From positions 1 to 35,443 of IMG/VR virus record IMGVR_UViG_3300036398_001557: a DNA stretch of 35,443 nucleotides, one strand, 5' to 3'. The stretch comes from a virus. Shown one piece after another: positions 1 to 8,045 of the stretch (positions within the stretch are counted from its first letter, which is position 1; the number at the start of each line of letters is the position of its first letter). The position numbers and the translations under genes were made by a program. Under the pieces are notes generated by a model. That model was not told the DNA's origin. It searched no databases and worked only from the letters and a program-made list of their open reading frames with translations.

Positions 1-2678
1 GCGCGTGTGGTGTTCTTGCCAACGATGGAGCCGTCGCTGAACGCCGCCAGGACGCCGGTCTTCTCGCCAAACTTGACCACCACAAACTTGCCCTGGTACT
101 CCTGAATGTAGGCGTTGAGCACATCCTCGGCAGTGCGCTTGCCGCTCAAGATGCTCTGGCGCTGGCTCACGAACGTGTCGTTGAGCACCTTGATGATCTC
201 TTGCAGCGGGATGTCGGCAAGCCCCGTGTGCTGGCTGTTGCACAGGATGCCAGCAGCGACTATGACCCCGGCACCGGCCATCCAGAACCGCTCATCGTTG
301 GGGGCGTTGAACTCCTTGTACATCTGCGCCACGGTCTTGGGCACGAGCTTGCTGATGTAGTCCAGATTGTTGACGAAGTAGCGGCTCAGCACATCACCGG
401 CAACGGCATAGTTGTGCTGCAAGGACTTGATGATTTCGATCTCAGCGGCGTCCCAATGCAGCTTCTCGTCCATCGAAATCTCGATGAGGCGGCGCAACTC
501 GCCCTCAGATGAGTGCTGCCGCACGCTTGTCAGGTAGTCCACGGCTGGCCGGTTCGATGACATCAGCGCAAACGCTGCCCAGGTGGACAGGTTCAACCGC
601 TCGCGGTTGGTGCCCGACTCCATCCGCTCTTTGCCGCGTCCCTCGGACATACTAAAGAGGAAGGCTGGGAACCACTCGAAGTCGTTGCGGTTGTTGGTCG
701 TGATCTCGTCGGTGACAAGCGGCAGGCTGCGCAAGTGTCCCAGGCGCTGCTGCATGGCCACGGCTGATGTACCAGAGCCTGTGCGGTAGTGGATCGGGTG
801 GCCCCAGATAGAGGCGGCTGTGTCCAGCGCCAGCGACTTGCCAGTACCCGACTCGGCCGAGGCACAGTGCATGGTGACGCCGAACAGGCCCGTGAAGCGC
901 ATCAGGGGTGATGACATGCCAGCCAGGAACGCCGTCAGGTGCTTCCACAGCTTGCGGCGCACCATCATGTTGATGACTTCTTTCCACGCATCGAGCGAGC
1001 CGGTGGGCTTGGTGTTGTTGACGATGTTCTCCAGCCCCGGGATAGGCACGGGCACGGGCTCAGCACCGGCCTTGTAGATGGCGCTGTTGAACACGAAGCT
1101 GTCGTCATCCTGCCAGCCGTAGGCGCTGGGGATCACTACGGGTAGTTTTTCGGTACTCATTTTCTCCACGCTTGCGCGTACGTATTCGTAAAGGTTCTTG
1201 TCATTGCCCGAGCCGAACGCGGCCAAGATGTTCTGGCTGGCCAAGTGCTTGAGCGTGTCGTCCTTGGTGGCGATGCTTTTCTGGGGGACAAGCACCTCCT
1301 GTATCTTTTCCTTGCGCACGGCCAGCATGTGGACCTCGTGCACGCCGTTGTTGCTCAGAATGTCCACGGGAAACAGGTCGTAGGGCAGCAGCATGTGCTG
1401 GCGCTTTATCGTGTTGCCGTCGCCATCCTCTTCTTCCTTCTCGATGAACACCCCGCCGTACCTGCCAAACGCGTAGCCGCGTGGCGGCTCGGGGCGGTAG
1501 AGTTTCTGTGCTGGCGCGTCTTCGACTTGGACTTCAATCTGCGTAGCCTCAGTGACCGCGTTGATCTCGCGGCCCCAGCCCAGCGGGTTGGTGAATTTGC
1601 CACGGTGCGGGCAGCCGCCGCACACGCCGGGGTTGGCATCGTCCATCGCTTCGCACGAGTACGGGCCTTTGATCTCAGCGAGTTTGCGGTGCATCCGGTC
1701 ATGATCGTACGGGTGCAGGTCGCTGAGCCAGACCGCAGCCTTGTCACCATCGACGCAGACCTTGGCCCAACTGAGCAGGCCACGCCACAGCGGCTCCATG
1801 CCATCCTCGGCTGCGTTCTCCACGTAGTGCTTGAGCTGACCGCAGCCGCTGCCGTCTTTGGTCTTGAGCAGGATTTTTTTGAACCGCGTGACGCTGTTGC
1901 CGATGATGGCCTGCGCTGTTGCAGAAAGAGAGTTGACACTGGTCGGCCTCTGCCCGGGCAGAGCCAGGGCGCTTGAGGGACGGGGGCGTACAAAGTCCTT
2001 GCCGAACCCCTGGGCTGTCAGCACAGCATCGATGTCGTCCACGGCGAAGCGGTCGCCATGGGATATGAACCGCACCTTGGTTGCGCCGCGTACGGCTTTG
2101 CCGTTCTTGATGCCGGTATTGGTCGTGTCGAACACGCGCAGCACGCGGGAGGCATCGCCCGTCACAGCCGCGTCAATCTGCAGCCCGTGCTTGAAGCACA
2201 TCTCCTTGAACCGCTTGGCCAGGGGGAACCAGTCCTCCTTGTACATCATGTCCGTGAGCGGCCAGTATGCGTGTATGCCGCCGCCTGAGTGGACGAGCCA
2301 GGGGTCGCCTATGGACGACAGCCCAGAGTCTTCGCAGAATTTGTGCAGTGCAGCAGCGGCAGCCTTGGCGCTGGGGTACGACTTGGTCTTGATGACGCCG
2401 TTCTCGTCGGGGATATCCTTGGGGTGGTTGCAGTCAAGGTCTACGGCCAGCACTTGGCTGGCGTGCATGTTCTCCTTGGTGCGGTCCTTGTTCGTGCCAA
2501 ACGTGCCCAGCGCGAAATATGTATCGTAGCCCTGCTTTGCCCACTTCTCAATGGTGGGCATGATCTCTTCTAACGTCTCCCCATAAACGTGTGACTTCTT
2601 GTTTGTAAGCTCAGCCGCGCAGTAAAACCCGTTACCCGGCGACGGCAGAACCTCCGCTAGAAACTCAAGCGGTGTCAT
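1..2678 (-). CDS. Primase-helicase: AEP-like primase fused to DUF927-type ATPase (partial, 3' end off window)
   Basis: At least 892 codons are open from an ATG at 2678, preceded by AAGGAG; the C-terminus lies beyond position 1. The N-terminal part has archaeo-eukaryotic primase marks: a DLD metal-binding motif (D80/D82, in VLAVDLDC) and the SGGGIHAYW motif (catalytic H136). A Cys cluster (CEAMDD..VCGGCPHRG) near residue 390 may bind zinc. The C-terminal half carries a P-loop, ESGTGKS, near residue 610, followed by ITTNNRNDFEW and SMSEGRGKERM, as in DUF927 superfamily helicases. Such fusions prime and unwind DNA at phage or plasmid forks. The fold call is motif-based. It ends the leftward replication block, 20 nt after the small gene upstream. 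Confidence 0.8.
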   Translation of the reverse strand, partial: MTPLEFLAEVLPSPGNGFYCAAELTNKKSHVYGETLEEIMPTIEKWAKQGYDTYFALGTFGTNKDRTKENMHASQVLAVDLDCNHPKDIPDENGVIKTKSYPSAKAAAAALHKFCEDSGLSSIGDPWLVHSGGGIHAYWPLTDMMYKEDWFPLAKRFKEMCFKHGLQIDAAVTGDASRVLRVFDTTNTGIKNGKAVRGATKVRFISHGDRFAVDDIDAVLTAQGFGKDFVRPRPSSALALPGQRPTSVNSLSATAQAIIGNSVTRFKKILLKTKDGSGCGQLKHYVENAAEDGMEPLWRGLLSWAKVCVDGDKAAVWLSDLHPYDHDRMHRKLAEIKGPYSCEAMDDANPGVCGGCPHRGKFTNPLGWGREINAVTEATQIEVQVEDAPAQKLYRPEPPRGYAFGRYGGVFIEKEEEDGDGNTIKRQHMLLPYDLFPVDILSNNGVHEVHMLAVRKEKIQEVLVPQKSIATKDDTLKHLASQNILAAFGSGNDKNLYEYVRASVEKMSTEKLPVVIPSAYGWQDDDSFVFNSAIYKAGAEPVPVPIPGLENIVNNTKPTGSLDAWKEVINMMVRRKLWKHLTAFLAGMSSPLMRFTGLFGVTMHCASAESGTGKSLALDTAASIWGHPIHYRTGSGTSAVAMQQRLGHLRSLPLVTDEITTNNRNDFEWFPAFLFSMSEGRGKERMESGTNRERLNLSTWAAFALMSSNRPAVDYLTSVRQHSSEGELRRLIEISMDEKLHWDAAEIEIIKSLQHNYAVAGDVLSRYFVNNLDYISKLVPKTVAQMYKEFNAPNDERFWMAGAGVIVAAGILCNSQHTGLADIPLQEIIKVLNDTFVSQRQSILSGKRTAEDVLNAYIQEYQGKFVVVKFGEKTGVLAAFSDGSIVGKNTTR

Positions 2679-2698
2679 AAGGCTCCTTGGCGCTGGGG

Positions 2699-2860
2699 TT
2701 AGTGGGTTTGGCTTTTCAGTTGTACTTTGAGCTCGGCATTCTCATCGAGCAGTCGGGCAATGCGTGCGCACATCTCTTGCACCAGGGCATCGTCGTTCTC
2801 CATGTACGCGTAGCGCAGGAGCTCCTCGTCTGTCATGTTGGCAAGTTGTACTCGTGACAT
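2699..2860 (-). CDS. Small acidic hypothetical protein (53 aa)
   Basis: ATG at 2860 with GGAGA upstream; stop at 2699, 20 nt before the primase start. The product is acidic, with a helical C-terminal half (ARLLDENAELKVQLK) that looks like a short coiled coil. It overlaps the end of the upstream HTH gene by 28 nt, suggesting translational coupling. No function is recognised. Confidence 0.6.
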   Translation of the reverse strand: MSRVQLANMTDEELLRYAYMENDDALVQEMCARIARLLDENAELKVQLKSQTH

Positions 2861-3111
2861 ATTTTTCTCCATGCCTCATCAGCGGTGCGTGAGGACTTCA
2901 TGATTGTTAGTAGCAACTCCACGCGATTTTGATACGCGACGAAAACGTCTTTGCCCATGAACCAGTTGTACACGGTCTGCCGGGTGACGCCAAGTGCTTG
3001 CGCGATTCTGGTCACGGGAAAGTCAAGGTGGATGGCCCATCGCCCGAGCTGGTTGCCCGGGGTCTTGGGCGCTGCTAGGACAGCGTCGATTGTTTTTTGC
3101 GAATAAGACAT
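2833..3111 (-). CDS. Small helix-turn-helix DNA-binding protein (92 aa)
   Basis: The start is the ATG at 3111 (MSYSQKTID...), because longer readings of this frame only shadow the gene upstream. Residues 33-52 (VTRIAQALGVTRQTVYNWFM) form a clear helix-turn-helix like those of Cro/C1 or Fis-type regulators; the rest is helical. It could be a phage regulator or a replication-associated DNA-binding protein. No strong Shine-Dalgarno is visible; a GC hairpin (3120-3139) sits just upstream of the start and could govern its translation or trim the mRNA. Confidence 0.75.
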   Translation of the reverse strand: MSYSQKTIDAVLAAPKTPGNQLGRWAIHLDFPVTRIAQALGVTRQTVYNWFMGKDVFVAYQNRVELLLTIMKSSRTADEAWRKICHEYNLPT

Positions 3112-3119
3112 TGTGTTGG

Positions 3120-3139
3120 GGGGCGGCTTGCGCCGCCCC
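3120..3139 (-). other. GC-rich intergenic hairpin
   Basis: GGGGCGGC (3120-3127) pairs with GCCGCCCC (3132-3139) around a TTGC loop, between the stop of the ssDNA-binding-like gene (3146) and the start of the HTH gene (3111). Neither strand has a T-run after it, so it is not a standard terminator. It may protect the 3' end or control translation of the HTH gene. Confidence 0.5.
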
Positions 3140-3145
3140 TGTAGA

Positions 3146-4120
3146 TCACTCGTCGTCCCAGTCGCTGACGATATCAGCGAGCTTGGACTTCTTGGCGGGG
3201 ACAGCGGTCTCCTTGGACGGAGCCTTGCGCACCTCTGGCTCGTCGTCCTCAGACGCCACCGGCTTGGCCTTGGGGGCTTTGGCTTTGGGCGCTGGGGCTT
3301 CGTCCTCGTCGTCTTCAGCATCGACCTTGGGCGCGGCCTTGGCCTGCGTCGGCTTGCCAGGGATATCCATCGGCGCTGCCTTGGGCTTGACCCCATCGGC
3401 CTGGGCCACCGTCATGACTACCGCCCGCTTGGCATCGTCGCTCTCAGCCTGCCGCGTGACAGACTCGTACTCGGCATCCTCCAACCAGCGCACGGGCGTG
3501 AAGAACAACTTGGGGCTCTCGGCCTTGGTGTCGAACTTCATGCGGGTGACGATCTGCTCGGGGTTGACCGGCGGGGTCTGCGCAGCCAGGAACCGTGCAT
3601 ACGCTTGCAGCGGGCGCTTGTCGCCATCTTCCTTGCCGAAGATCGACGTTGCGGGCAGCGTAAGCTGCAGCACATCACCCTCGGGGTTGTTGGCCAGCAC
3701 AACAGCAAGGCGTTGTTGGAAGCGGCAGGCGCGGCTGTTGCCGTTGCCCGACCCTGCTTCGTTCTGGGGGCAACCCATGCAGGTCTTGTTCTGCGGCTCC
3801 TTGATCGAAGCGTCGGGCTTCTCGCCGTCGTTGCTCCAGCAGTCGGGACCGGCGATCTTGTCTGGGTCATACGCACCTGCGTAGAAGATGCGGCTGACTT
3901 TGGGCGCAGCCTTGACGACAACCACATCGAGGTGGCGGTCATCAATCGACGCGATCTCCTTGCCACCAGAGACAAGGCGAAACACGCCGCCCTTGATGGA
4001 GATGCGCTTGGTCGAGGCACCAGCGCCGCCGCCCGTCAGGGCTTTGGCAGTTTCAGACAGCTCGTTGTTGCGAGCGAAGGCGGGGACATTGGAGGCGTTA
4101 AAAAGCGTGATATTGCTCAT
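3146..4120 (-). CDS. Putative ssDNA-binding protein with acidic C-terminal tail (324 aa)
   Basis: ATG at 4120. The first 235 residues form a globular part with a Cys cluster (GPDCWSND, CMGCPQN, CRFQQ) that could bind zinc. A low-complexity linker rich in Ala, Lys and Pro follows, and the protein ends ...IVSDWDDE. A folded core, flexible linker and acidic tip are typical of phage single-stranded DNA-binding proteins, whose acidic tails recruit replication partners. I recognise the family as common in aquatic phages next to replication genes, but usually unannotated. The function is inferred from architecture and context. Confidence 0.6.
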   Translation of the reverse strand: MSNITLFNASNVPAFARNNELSETAKALTGGGAGASTKRISIKGGVFRLVSGGKEIASIDDRHLDVVVVKAAPKVSRIFYAGAYDPDKIAGPDCWSNDGEKPDASIKEPQNKTCMGCPQNEAGSGNGNSRACRFQQRLAVVLANNPEGDVLQLTLPATSIFGKEDGDKRPLQAYARFLAAQTPPVNPEQIVTRMKFDTKAESPKLFFTPVRWLEDAEYESVTRQAESDDAKRAVVMTVAQADGVKPKAAPMDIPGKPTQAKAAPKVDAEDDEDEAPAPKAKAPKAKPVASEDDEPEVRKAPSKETAVPAKKSKLADIVSDWDDE

Positions 4121-4127
4121 GGTTAAC

Positions 4128-4538
4128 TCACTTGGACTTGGTTACACGAATTTCGAACTCGGTGTGCGAGTTCAAACCGGGTGGAACAACACCCGGGTTC
4201 TCTGACAGGAAGGTCGCCATGTTCGTCTGTGCGATGCGCTTCTCCAGCAGATCGACGACTTGGTGCTCAAGAATAAATTTCTTGAACGAGTCCCAGTCCT
4301 GCGTGTTGTAGCGCACCTTAGTCGAGAGGGAAACCGTCCCGTAAGATGTGTTGACAGACTTGAGCCCGAGGGCTTTCATCTTGTCTTTGATGGCAAAGCG
4401 CACCTCGTCTTGCTGAGCCTTGAGCTGCTCCACCGCAGTGTCGTACTCTTTGGTCAGCGCGTCGATGCGCGATTTGATCTTGGTGTGGATTTTCACGAGG
4501 CGGTCGATGGGGACCACCTCATCTTCAGTGTCGGTCAT
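4128..4538 (-). CDS. Hypothetical protein with N-terminal coiled coil (136 aa)
   Basis: ATG at 4538 with the cassette AGGAGAAAGCACATG. Residues 10-60 are predicted helical and coiled (RIDALTKEYDTAVEQLKAQQ); the second half contains VNTSYGTVSLSTKVRY and helical stretches. The shape recalls Gp157- or Gam-like proteins of recombination modules, but I cannot assign it. It lies 7 nt upstream of the putative SSB and directly downstream of a predicted promoter and operator (4558-4573), so it probably heads a transcription unit with the SSB-like and primase genes. Confidence 0.6.
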   Translation of the reverse strand: MTDTEDEVVPIDRLVKIHTKIKSRIDALTKEYDTAVEQLKAQQDEVRFAIKDKMKALGLKSVNTSYGTVSLSTKVRYNTQDWDSFKKFILEHQVVDLLEKRIAQTNMATFLSENPGVVPPGLNSHTEFEIRVTKSK

Positions 4539-4557
4539 GTGCTTTCTCCTGTTGTTT

Positions 4558-4573
4558 TGTCAAGCGTTGGACA
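4558..4573 (-). promoter_or_regulatory. Operator-like palindrome, copy 1, with possible leftward promoter
   Basis: On the minus strand the site reads TGTCCAACGCTTGACA, an imperfect palindrome of form TGTC-N8-GACA, 20 nt upstream of the 4538 start. The same 16-mer recurs exactly at 13793-13808. Immediately upstream lies GTGTAAAC; TTGCAA, then 16 nt, then TAAACT could form a weak sigma70-type promoter that the palindrome abuts. A repressor or activator site is inferred. Confidence 0.5.
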
Positions 4574-4610
4574 GTTTACACGGGTTTTTGGCTTTTGCAA
4601 GTGCCTCCTT

Positions 4611-6170
4611 TCATGATCTGATCTCCGACTCAAACATGGCCGTGAGCAGGTCGTTGTCATCGACGCGGGCCGCCAGCGCCTTGAACATCTTGCGCTCGAT
4701 GGGGGAGCTCTGGATGTGCACCACTGTGACCTTGTCGCTGGTCTGGCCCTTGCGATCAGCGCGTGCGATGCACTGGATGTACTGCTCAACAGACATCAAC
4801 GGGCCGTAGAAAACCACCGTGTCGGCTGCGGTAAGGGTAATCCCGTGTGCCGTTGCTTGCGGCTGCATGATAAGCACCCTGGGGTTGGGCTGCGTCTGGA
4901 ACCTGTGGATGATGTCGCCGCGCTTGGTCGCGCTCACACTGCCGTGGATGACCTCGGCAACAACGCCCTTCTTGGTCAGGTATGTGTGGATGGTGTCGAT
5001 GCTGGAGCGGAACATGGCGAAGATGATGACCTTGCGCTCGGTCTCCTCCAGCACCTCCTCGATGACGCCAAGGCGTGGGGCAGCATCGAACTCGACCACT
5101 TCTTTCTCGTCCGTGTAGGCCGCACCGCAACTGATCTGTAGGAGTTTGCTTACACCAGCAGCGGCGTTGACCGCTGTGATGGTCTCCCCTGCGGTGTGCA
5201 CCAGCATCTGCTCCTTGAGCAAGTTGTAGTACTTGTTCTGCTGTGGGGTCAGCGGAGCCTCGCGTGTGAGCGTCATCACAGGCGGCAGGTCCAAGCACTG
5301 CTCTTTGGTGAAGCGGATGGCTGGCTGCAGCGCGTTGTACACATCGTCCTTGGCCGTGGGCTTGGGGGCCCACTTGAACATCGTGAGCTTGTACATGACC
5401 TGATCGCGCCAGCCCGTGAAGAACTGCGGCACTCCCGTCGGGTTGACCAGCTTGGCCAGACCGTACGCATCAGCGGGCGACTGCGATGCTGGCGTGCCCG
5501 TCATCATCCACAGGTACGAGTCCGGGCGCACAATCGACTTGAGCGTCTTCCACCGCTTGGTGGTCATCGTCTTGTATGCGTTGGCCTCATCGACGATGAT
5601 GAGGTCGAACCTGCCGTCTGCGTTGATCTCTTCTGCGATCAGGTTGAGCCCGTCGTAGTTACAGATCACAAACTCATAGTCCGACTGGATCATCTCGATG
5701 CGCTTGGCAGCTTGCGCGTGGTGCGCGACGATGGCAGAGCGATGAATGATTGAGTTGTTCAGGTCGCCCATCCAGGCGCTGTGCATGATCGACAGCGGGC
5801 ACAAGATAAGCGCACGCCGCACAAGCCCACGCTGCATCAGGTAGTCAGCCGCCCACAGCGCCGACAGTGTCTTGCCCGTGCCCGGGTCGTTGAACACGAA
5901 GGCTTTGCGGTGCACTGTCAGGAACGACGCAGTGTCGATCTGGTGCGCCATAGGCTTGTAGCGGCCTGGCCAGTTGTAGCGCCGTGTGATGGGCGAAGGC
6001 ACATCCTTGACTCCCAGGTTGCGCAGCACCCGCACCTCATCGAGCCCCCAGTACACGGCGATCTTGTAGGTATCACCGTCTTGGTCAAGCACCTTGTGCT
6101 TGGGGATGATCTGGTACTTGTCTGGGTTACGCGTCCTGAAGACGACTGCCTTGTCCTCAACTATCTCCAT
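4611..6170 (-). CDS. SNF2-type superfamily 2 DNA helicase/ATPase (519 aa)
   Basis: ATG at 6170, preceded by GGAGAAAGTAA. Motifs appear in order: Q-like region (MAHQIDTASF), Walker A FNDPGTGKT (K100), Walker B DLIIVDEAN (194-197, DEAN in place of DEAH), motif III MTGTPASQ (224-230), motif IV/V (VIIFAMFRSS, GITLTAADTVVF) and motif VI QCIARADRKGQ (arginine fingers R470/R473). This matches compact phage SNF2-like ATPases, which translocate on duplex DNA and take part in replication or recombination. The exact role here is unknown. A 72-nt promoter-bearing gap follows it. Confidence 0.9.
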   Translation of the reverse strand: MEIVEDKAVVFRTRNPDKYQIIPKHKVLDQDGDTYKIAVYWGLDEVRVLRNLGVKDVPSPITRRYNWPGRYKPMAHQIDTASFLTVHRKAFVFNDPGTGKTLSALWAADYLMQRGLVRRALILCPLSIMHSAWMGDLNNSIIHRSAIVAHHAQAAKRIEMIQSDYEFVICNYDGLNLIAEEINADGRFDLIIVDEANAYKTMTTKRWKTLKSIVRPDSYLWMMTGTPASQSPADAYGLAKLVNPTGVPQFFTGWRDQVMYKLTMFKWAPKPTAKDDVYNALQPAIRFTKEQCLDLPPVMTLTREAPLTPQQNKYYNLLKEQMLVHTAGETITAVNAAAGVSKLLQISCGAAYTDEKEVVEFDAAPRLGVIEEVLEETERKVIIFAMFRSSIDTIHTYLTKKGVVAEVIHGSVSATKRGDIIHRFQTQPNPRVLIMQPQATAHGITLTAADTVVFYGPLMSVEQYIQCIARADRKGQTSDKVTVVHIQSSPIERKMFKALAARVDDNDLLTAMFESEIRS

Positions 6171-6186
6171 TTACTTTCTCCTGTGC

Positions 6187-6444
6187 TTAGAAGTTCTTGT
6201 TGAAAAACTCATTGACCATCTCTTCAAACTCTTTGAGGTTGAACCTGCCGCCCTCGCCTTCACTCGGGCCGTTGGTGCGCATGATGATCAGCTCGTCATC
6301 AGAGCGGCACAGGTGAAAGCCATTGAGGAACAAGACGCTTGGCGCTTGTCTGCGGGCCTCCGTCCAAACGAAGTAGGCGTTGTTGATACCGATCAGCTTT
6401 TGCTCAGCGGGCGAGATGTTCGCCCACCATTGTTCAAACATCAT
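6187..6444 (-). CDS. Hypothetical protein (85 aa)
   Basis: Two ATGs in tandem (6444 and 6441) follow AAGGAGACAACAA; either could be used. The start overlaps the stop of the HNH gene. The product is mixed alpha/beta and ends in an aromatic helix (EMVNEFFNKNF). No family is recognised. It lies 16 nt upstream of the SNF2 helicase. Confidence 0.6.
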   Translation of the reverse strand: MMFEQWWANISPAEQKLIGINNAYFVWTEARRQAPSVLFLNGFHLCRSDDELIIMRTNGPSEGEGGRFNLKEFEEMVNEFFNKNF

Positions 6445-6677
6445 TTGTTGTCTCCTTGGTTGGCGCTCTTGCTGCGAAGGCGCAGGTTGCCTGGGGATGT
6501 CTTGCCTCCTTTGCGCAGTGGCACCTTGTGGTCGATGTCCTTGCCGCTGCGGTCGATGCCCTGCTTGTCGTAGAGCCTGCGAGCCTTCTGCCGCTCCAGT
6601 TGGTCAGTGGTCTCGCCGCTGGCCTTCTGCAGCTTGTAGGCGTGTTTGTAATTGCGTTTGCCGTTGGTCTGTGTCAT
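6441..6677 (-). CDS. HNH endonuclease-like protein (78 aa)
   Basis: The start is the ATG at 6677, with AAGGAG eight nt upstream. The core RLYDKQGIDRSGKDIDHKVP followed by LRKGGKTSPGNLRLRS matches a compact HNH/McrA-type fold: a D49-H50 metal/catalytic pair, the GG turn, and N64 in the last helix. The first 35 residues are basic and helical. Small HNH proteins occur as free-standing phage endonucleases or packaging nicking enzymes. Within this block a recombination or DNA-processing role is plausible. No zinc-binding Cys pairs are seen. Confidence 0.7.
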   Translation of the reverse strand: MTQTNGKRNYKHAYKLQKASGETTDQLERQKARRLYDKQGIDRSGKDIDHKVPLRKGGKTSPGNLRLRSKSANQGDNK

Positions 6678-6879
6678 GGTTGACTCCTTGTGAAATGGTT
6701 TGAGCAAATTTCTGTAGCCGACTAAGGTGCTGCACTACCGCTTCGTGCACATCCTTGCGGGTGGAAGGTCTGCACATCGCTTCAAAATCCAGTATCTTGA
6801 TGTGCAGGGTGCGCATATCGGGGGATAGCCCGACTGTAAATGCGTTTTTTGCTTTCTTTCGGTGTATGGGCGCAGTCAT
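6604..6879 (-). CDS. Hypothetical basic protein (91 aa)
   Basis: ATG at 6879 preceded by GAGAGGTTGAG, one nt after the stop of the Cas4-like gene. The body (IHRKKAKNAFTVGLSP, then STRKDVHEAVVQHLSRLQKF) is basic and helical. The last 25 codons overlap the HNH gene by 74 nt, more than the usual junctions here, so the C-terminus may be translated in both frames. Function unknown. Confidence 0.5.
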   Translation of the reverse strand: MTAPIHRKKAKNAFTVGLSPDMRTLHIKILDFEAMCRPSTRKDVHEAVVQHLSRLQKFAQTISQGVNHDTDQRQTQLQTRLQAAEGQRRDH

Positions 6880-6880
6880 C

Positions 6881-7549
6881 TCAACCTCTCTTGCGGTTGT
6901 GTTCACACGTTGTCACCGGACACCAACCGCATAACGGTGTCGGCTTGGGGTTCCACACCCCGGTCTCATGCGCCTGCTCGATGCGAGCCACGCGCTCTCT
7001 GTAGTCCCACCAGTACTCCTCGGCTTCGCCCACCATGAAGCTGGCCTTGGCGATGTCTTCCTTGACCACGAACAGCAGCGCCCCAGAGACGCGCCGGATG
7101 TGGGGGAAGTGGGCGAACACCATCAGCGCCATGAGCTTGAGCTGCTCGCGGTCTGGGTACTTGTTGTTGCCCGACTTGTAGTCCACCACCTTGGCCGTGA
7201 GGTTCTCGTCGTCGATGATGAGCAGGTCGGCAATGCCGCGCACCCACACCTCCTTGTCCATGAACCCGCAAGGCTTCAAGTCCTTGGTCACGCCCATCTG
7301 GTGCTCGCACAGCTTCCTGCCCGGCTTGGCCTTGAGCGCATCGAGTGTTCCCTGTATGAAAGAAAACTGAGGCGGCAGTGGTGTGCCCTCCTTGATGTAC
7401 AACTCAGCCGCCGTGTGCAGCTCCTTGCCGTAGATCGTTGCGTCGGTGTCCTTGAACGGATAGTTCTTGAGCACCTTGACCTCGTGGTATCTGCGAGGGC
7501 AGCCCTCGTAGTCCTTGAGGGAGCTGTGCGACCAAGTGACTGTCTTCAT
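6881..7549 (-). CDS. Cas4/RecB-like PD-(D/E)XK exonuclease with predicted Fe-S cluster (222 aa)
   Basis: The ATG at 7549 overlaps the metalloprotease stop (TGATG). The N-terminal YEGCPRRYHEVK resembles the RecB-family helix and provides C17. GKELH gives the conserved H. The catalytic core is GIADLLIID (D) then KVVDYKSGN (D-x-K). The C-terminus, PLCGWCPVTTC, supplies C207, C210 and C215. One N-terminal plus three C-terminal Cys is the classic four-Cys [4Fe-4S] pattern of Cas4 and AddB nucleases. It probably resects DNA ends for phage recombination or replication, working with the neighbouring helicase and SSB-like protein. No cas genes are nearby. Confidence 0.88.
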   Translation of the reverse strand: MKTVTWSHSSLKDYEGCPRRYHEVKVLKNYPFKDTDATIYGKELHTAAELYIKEGTPLPPQFSFIQGTLDALKAKPGRKLCEHQMGVTKDLKPCGFMDKEVWVRGIADLLIIDDENLTAKVVDYKSGNNKYPDREQLKLMALMVFAHFPHIRRVSGALLFVVKEDIAKASFMVGEAEEYWWDYRERVARIEQAHETGVWNPKPTPLCGWCPVTTCEHNRKRG

Positions 7550-7857
7550 CAAAACCTCGCCGTACGTATCGCTCGGGCCAGTCGCAGAGAGAACTCTTCG
7601 ACGAACCGCTCGCGGTTGTTGAGCTCATGCTCGCCCATGCTGTGCAGGATGGCGTGGGTCAGCTCATGCCAGAACGTCTCCTCCAGTGCCGACAGTCTGA
7701 ACGGCACACCGTGGTGCGTGCGCCGGGCCAGCTCAATCTTTTGCGTGTCGTACGTCACGCGCCCGATCTCACTCTTCCTGCGCATCGACTCAACCACATC
7801 GACGCTGTACCACTTGCTGCCCACCTGTACTTTCTTGGGCAATACCAGTTGCTTCAT
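7549..7857 (-). CDS. Small HExxH zinc metalloprotease (102 aa)
   Basis: ATG at 7857 preceded by GGAGAAAGAAAG. The motif ETFWHELTHAILH places zinc ligands at H64 and H68 and the catalytic E65; E87 or E88 in RFVEEFS may be the third ligand. At 102 residues it resembles minimal SprT- or ImmA/IrrE-like domains. Such proteins can cleave repressors or process DNA-protein adducts; the substrate here is unknown. It sits between the Cas4-like nuclease and DNA polymerase genes, in a coupled series of overlapping stops and starts. Confidence 0.8.
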   Translation of the reverse strand: MKQLVLPKKVQVGSKWYSVDVVESMRRKSEIGRVTYDTQKIELARRTHHGVPFRLSALEETFWHELTHAILHSMGEHELNNRERFVEEFSLRLARAIRTARF

Positions 7858-8045
7858 CTTTCTTTCTCCTTTTGATGCATGTGTCGTAATGTCTGCAATG
7901 TGAGCCTCGCTTCCACGAGCATTGCCATCGCCTGTTCCTGCGCTTTCTCATAGTCACGCTCCAGGCACGCGTGATGAACACCTTTGGCCAAACGCTCAAC
8001 TTCCATGAGCGATGCTGCGTAGTCAATCAAAATCGAATCGTTCAT
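7854..8045 (-). CDS. Hypothetical helical protein (63 aa)
   Basis: ATG at 8045 overlaps the polymerase stop; its own stop overlaps the metalloprotease start (ATGA). The product is almost wholly helical (EKAQEQAMAMLVEARLTLQTL). The last residues, HQKEKER, are encoded by the Shine-Dalgarno cassette of the next gene. No family is recognised. Confidence 0.65.
   Translation of the reverse strand: MNDSILIDYAASLMEVERLAKGVHHACLERDYEKAQEQAMAMLVEARLTLQTLRHMHQKEKER

Noticed and set aside
3146-3396. Upstream extension of the HTH gene into the SSB-like gene (Arg/Pro-rich).
   Set aside because: The extension is a frame-shifted reading of the Lys/Ala/Pro linker; the ATG at 3111 begins the recognisable protein.
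6881-7549. Cas4-like nuclease as a sign of a CRISPR adaptation module.
   Set aside because: No cas1, cas2 or repeat array is seen; phage Cas4-like nucleases commonly act in recombination.
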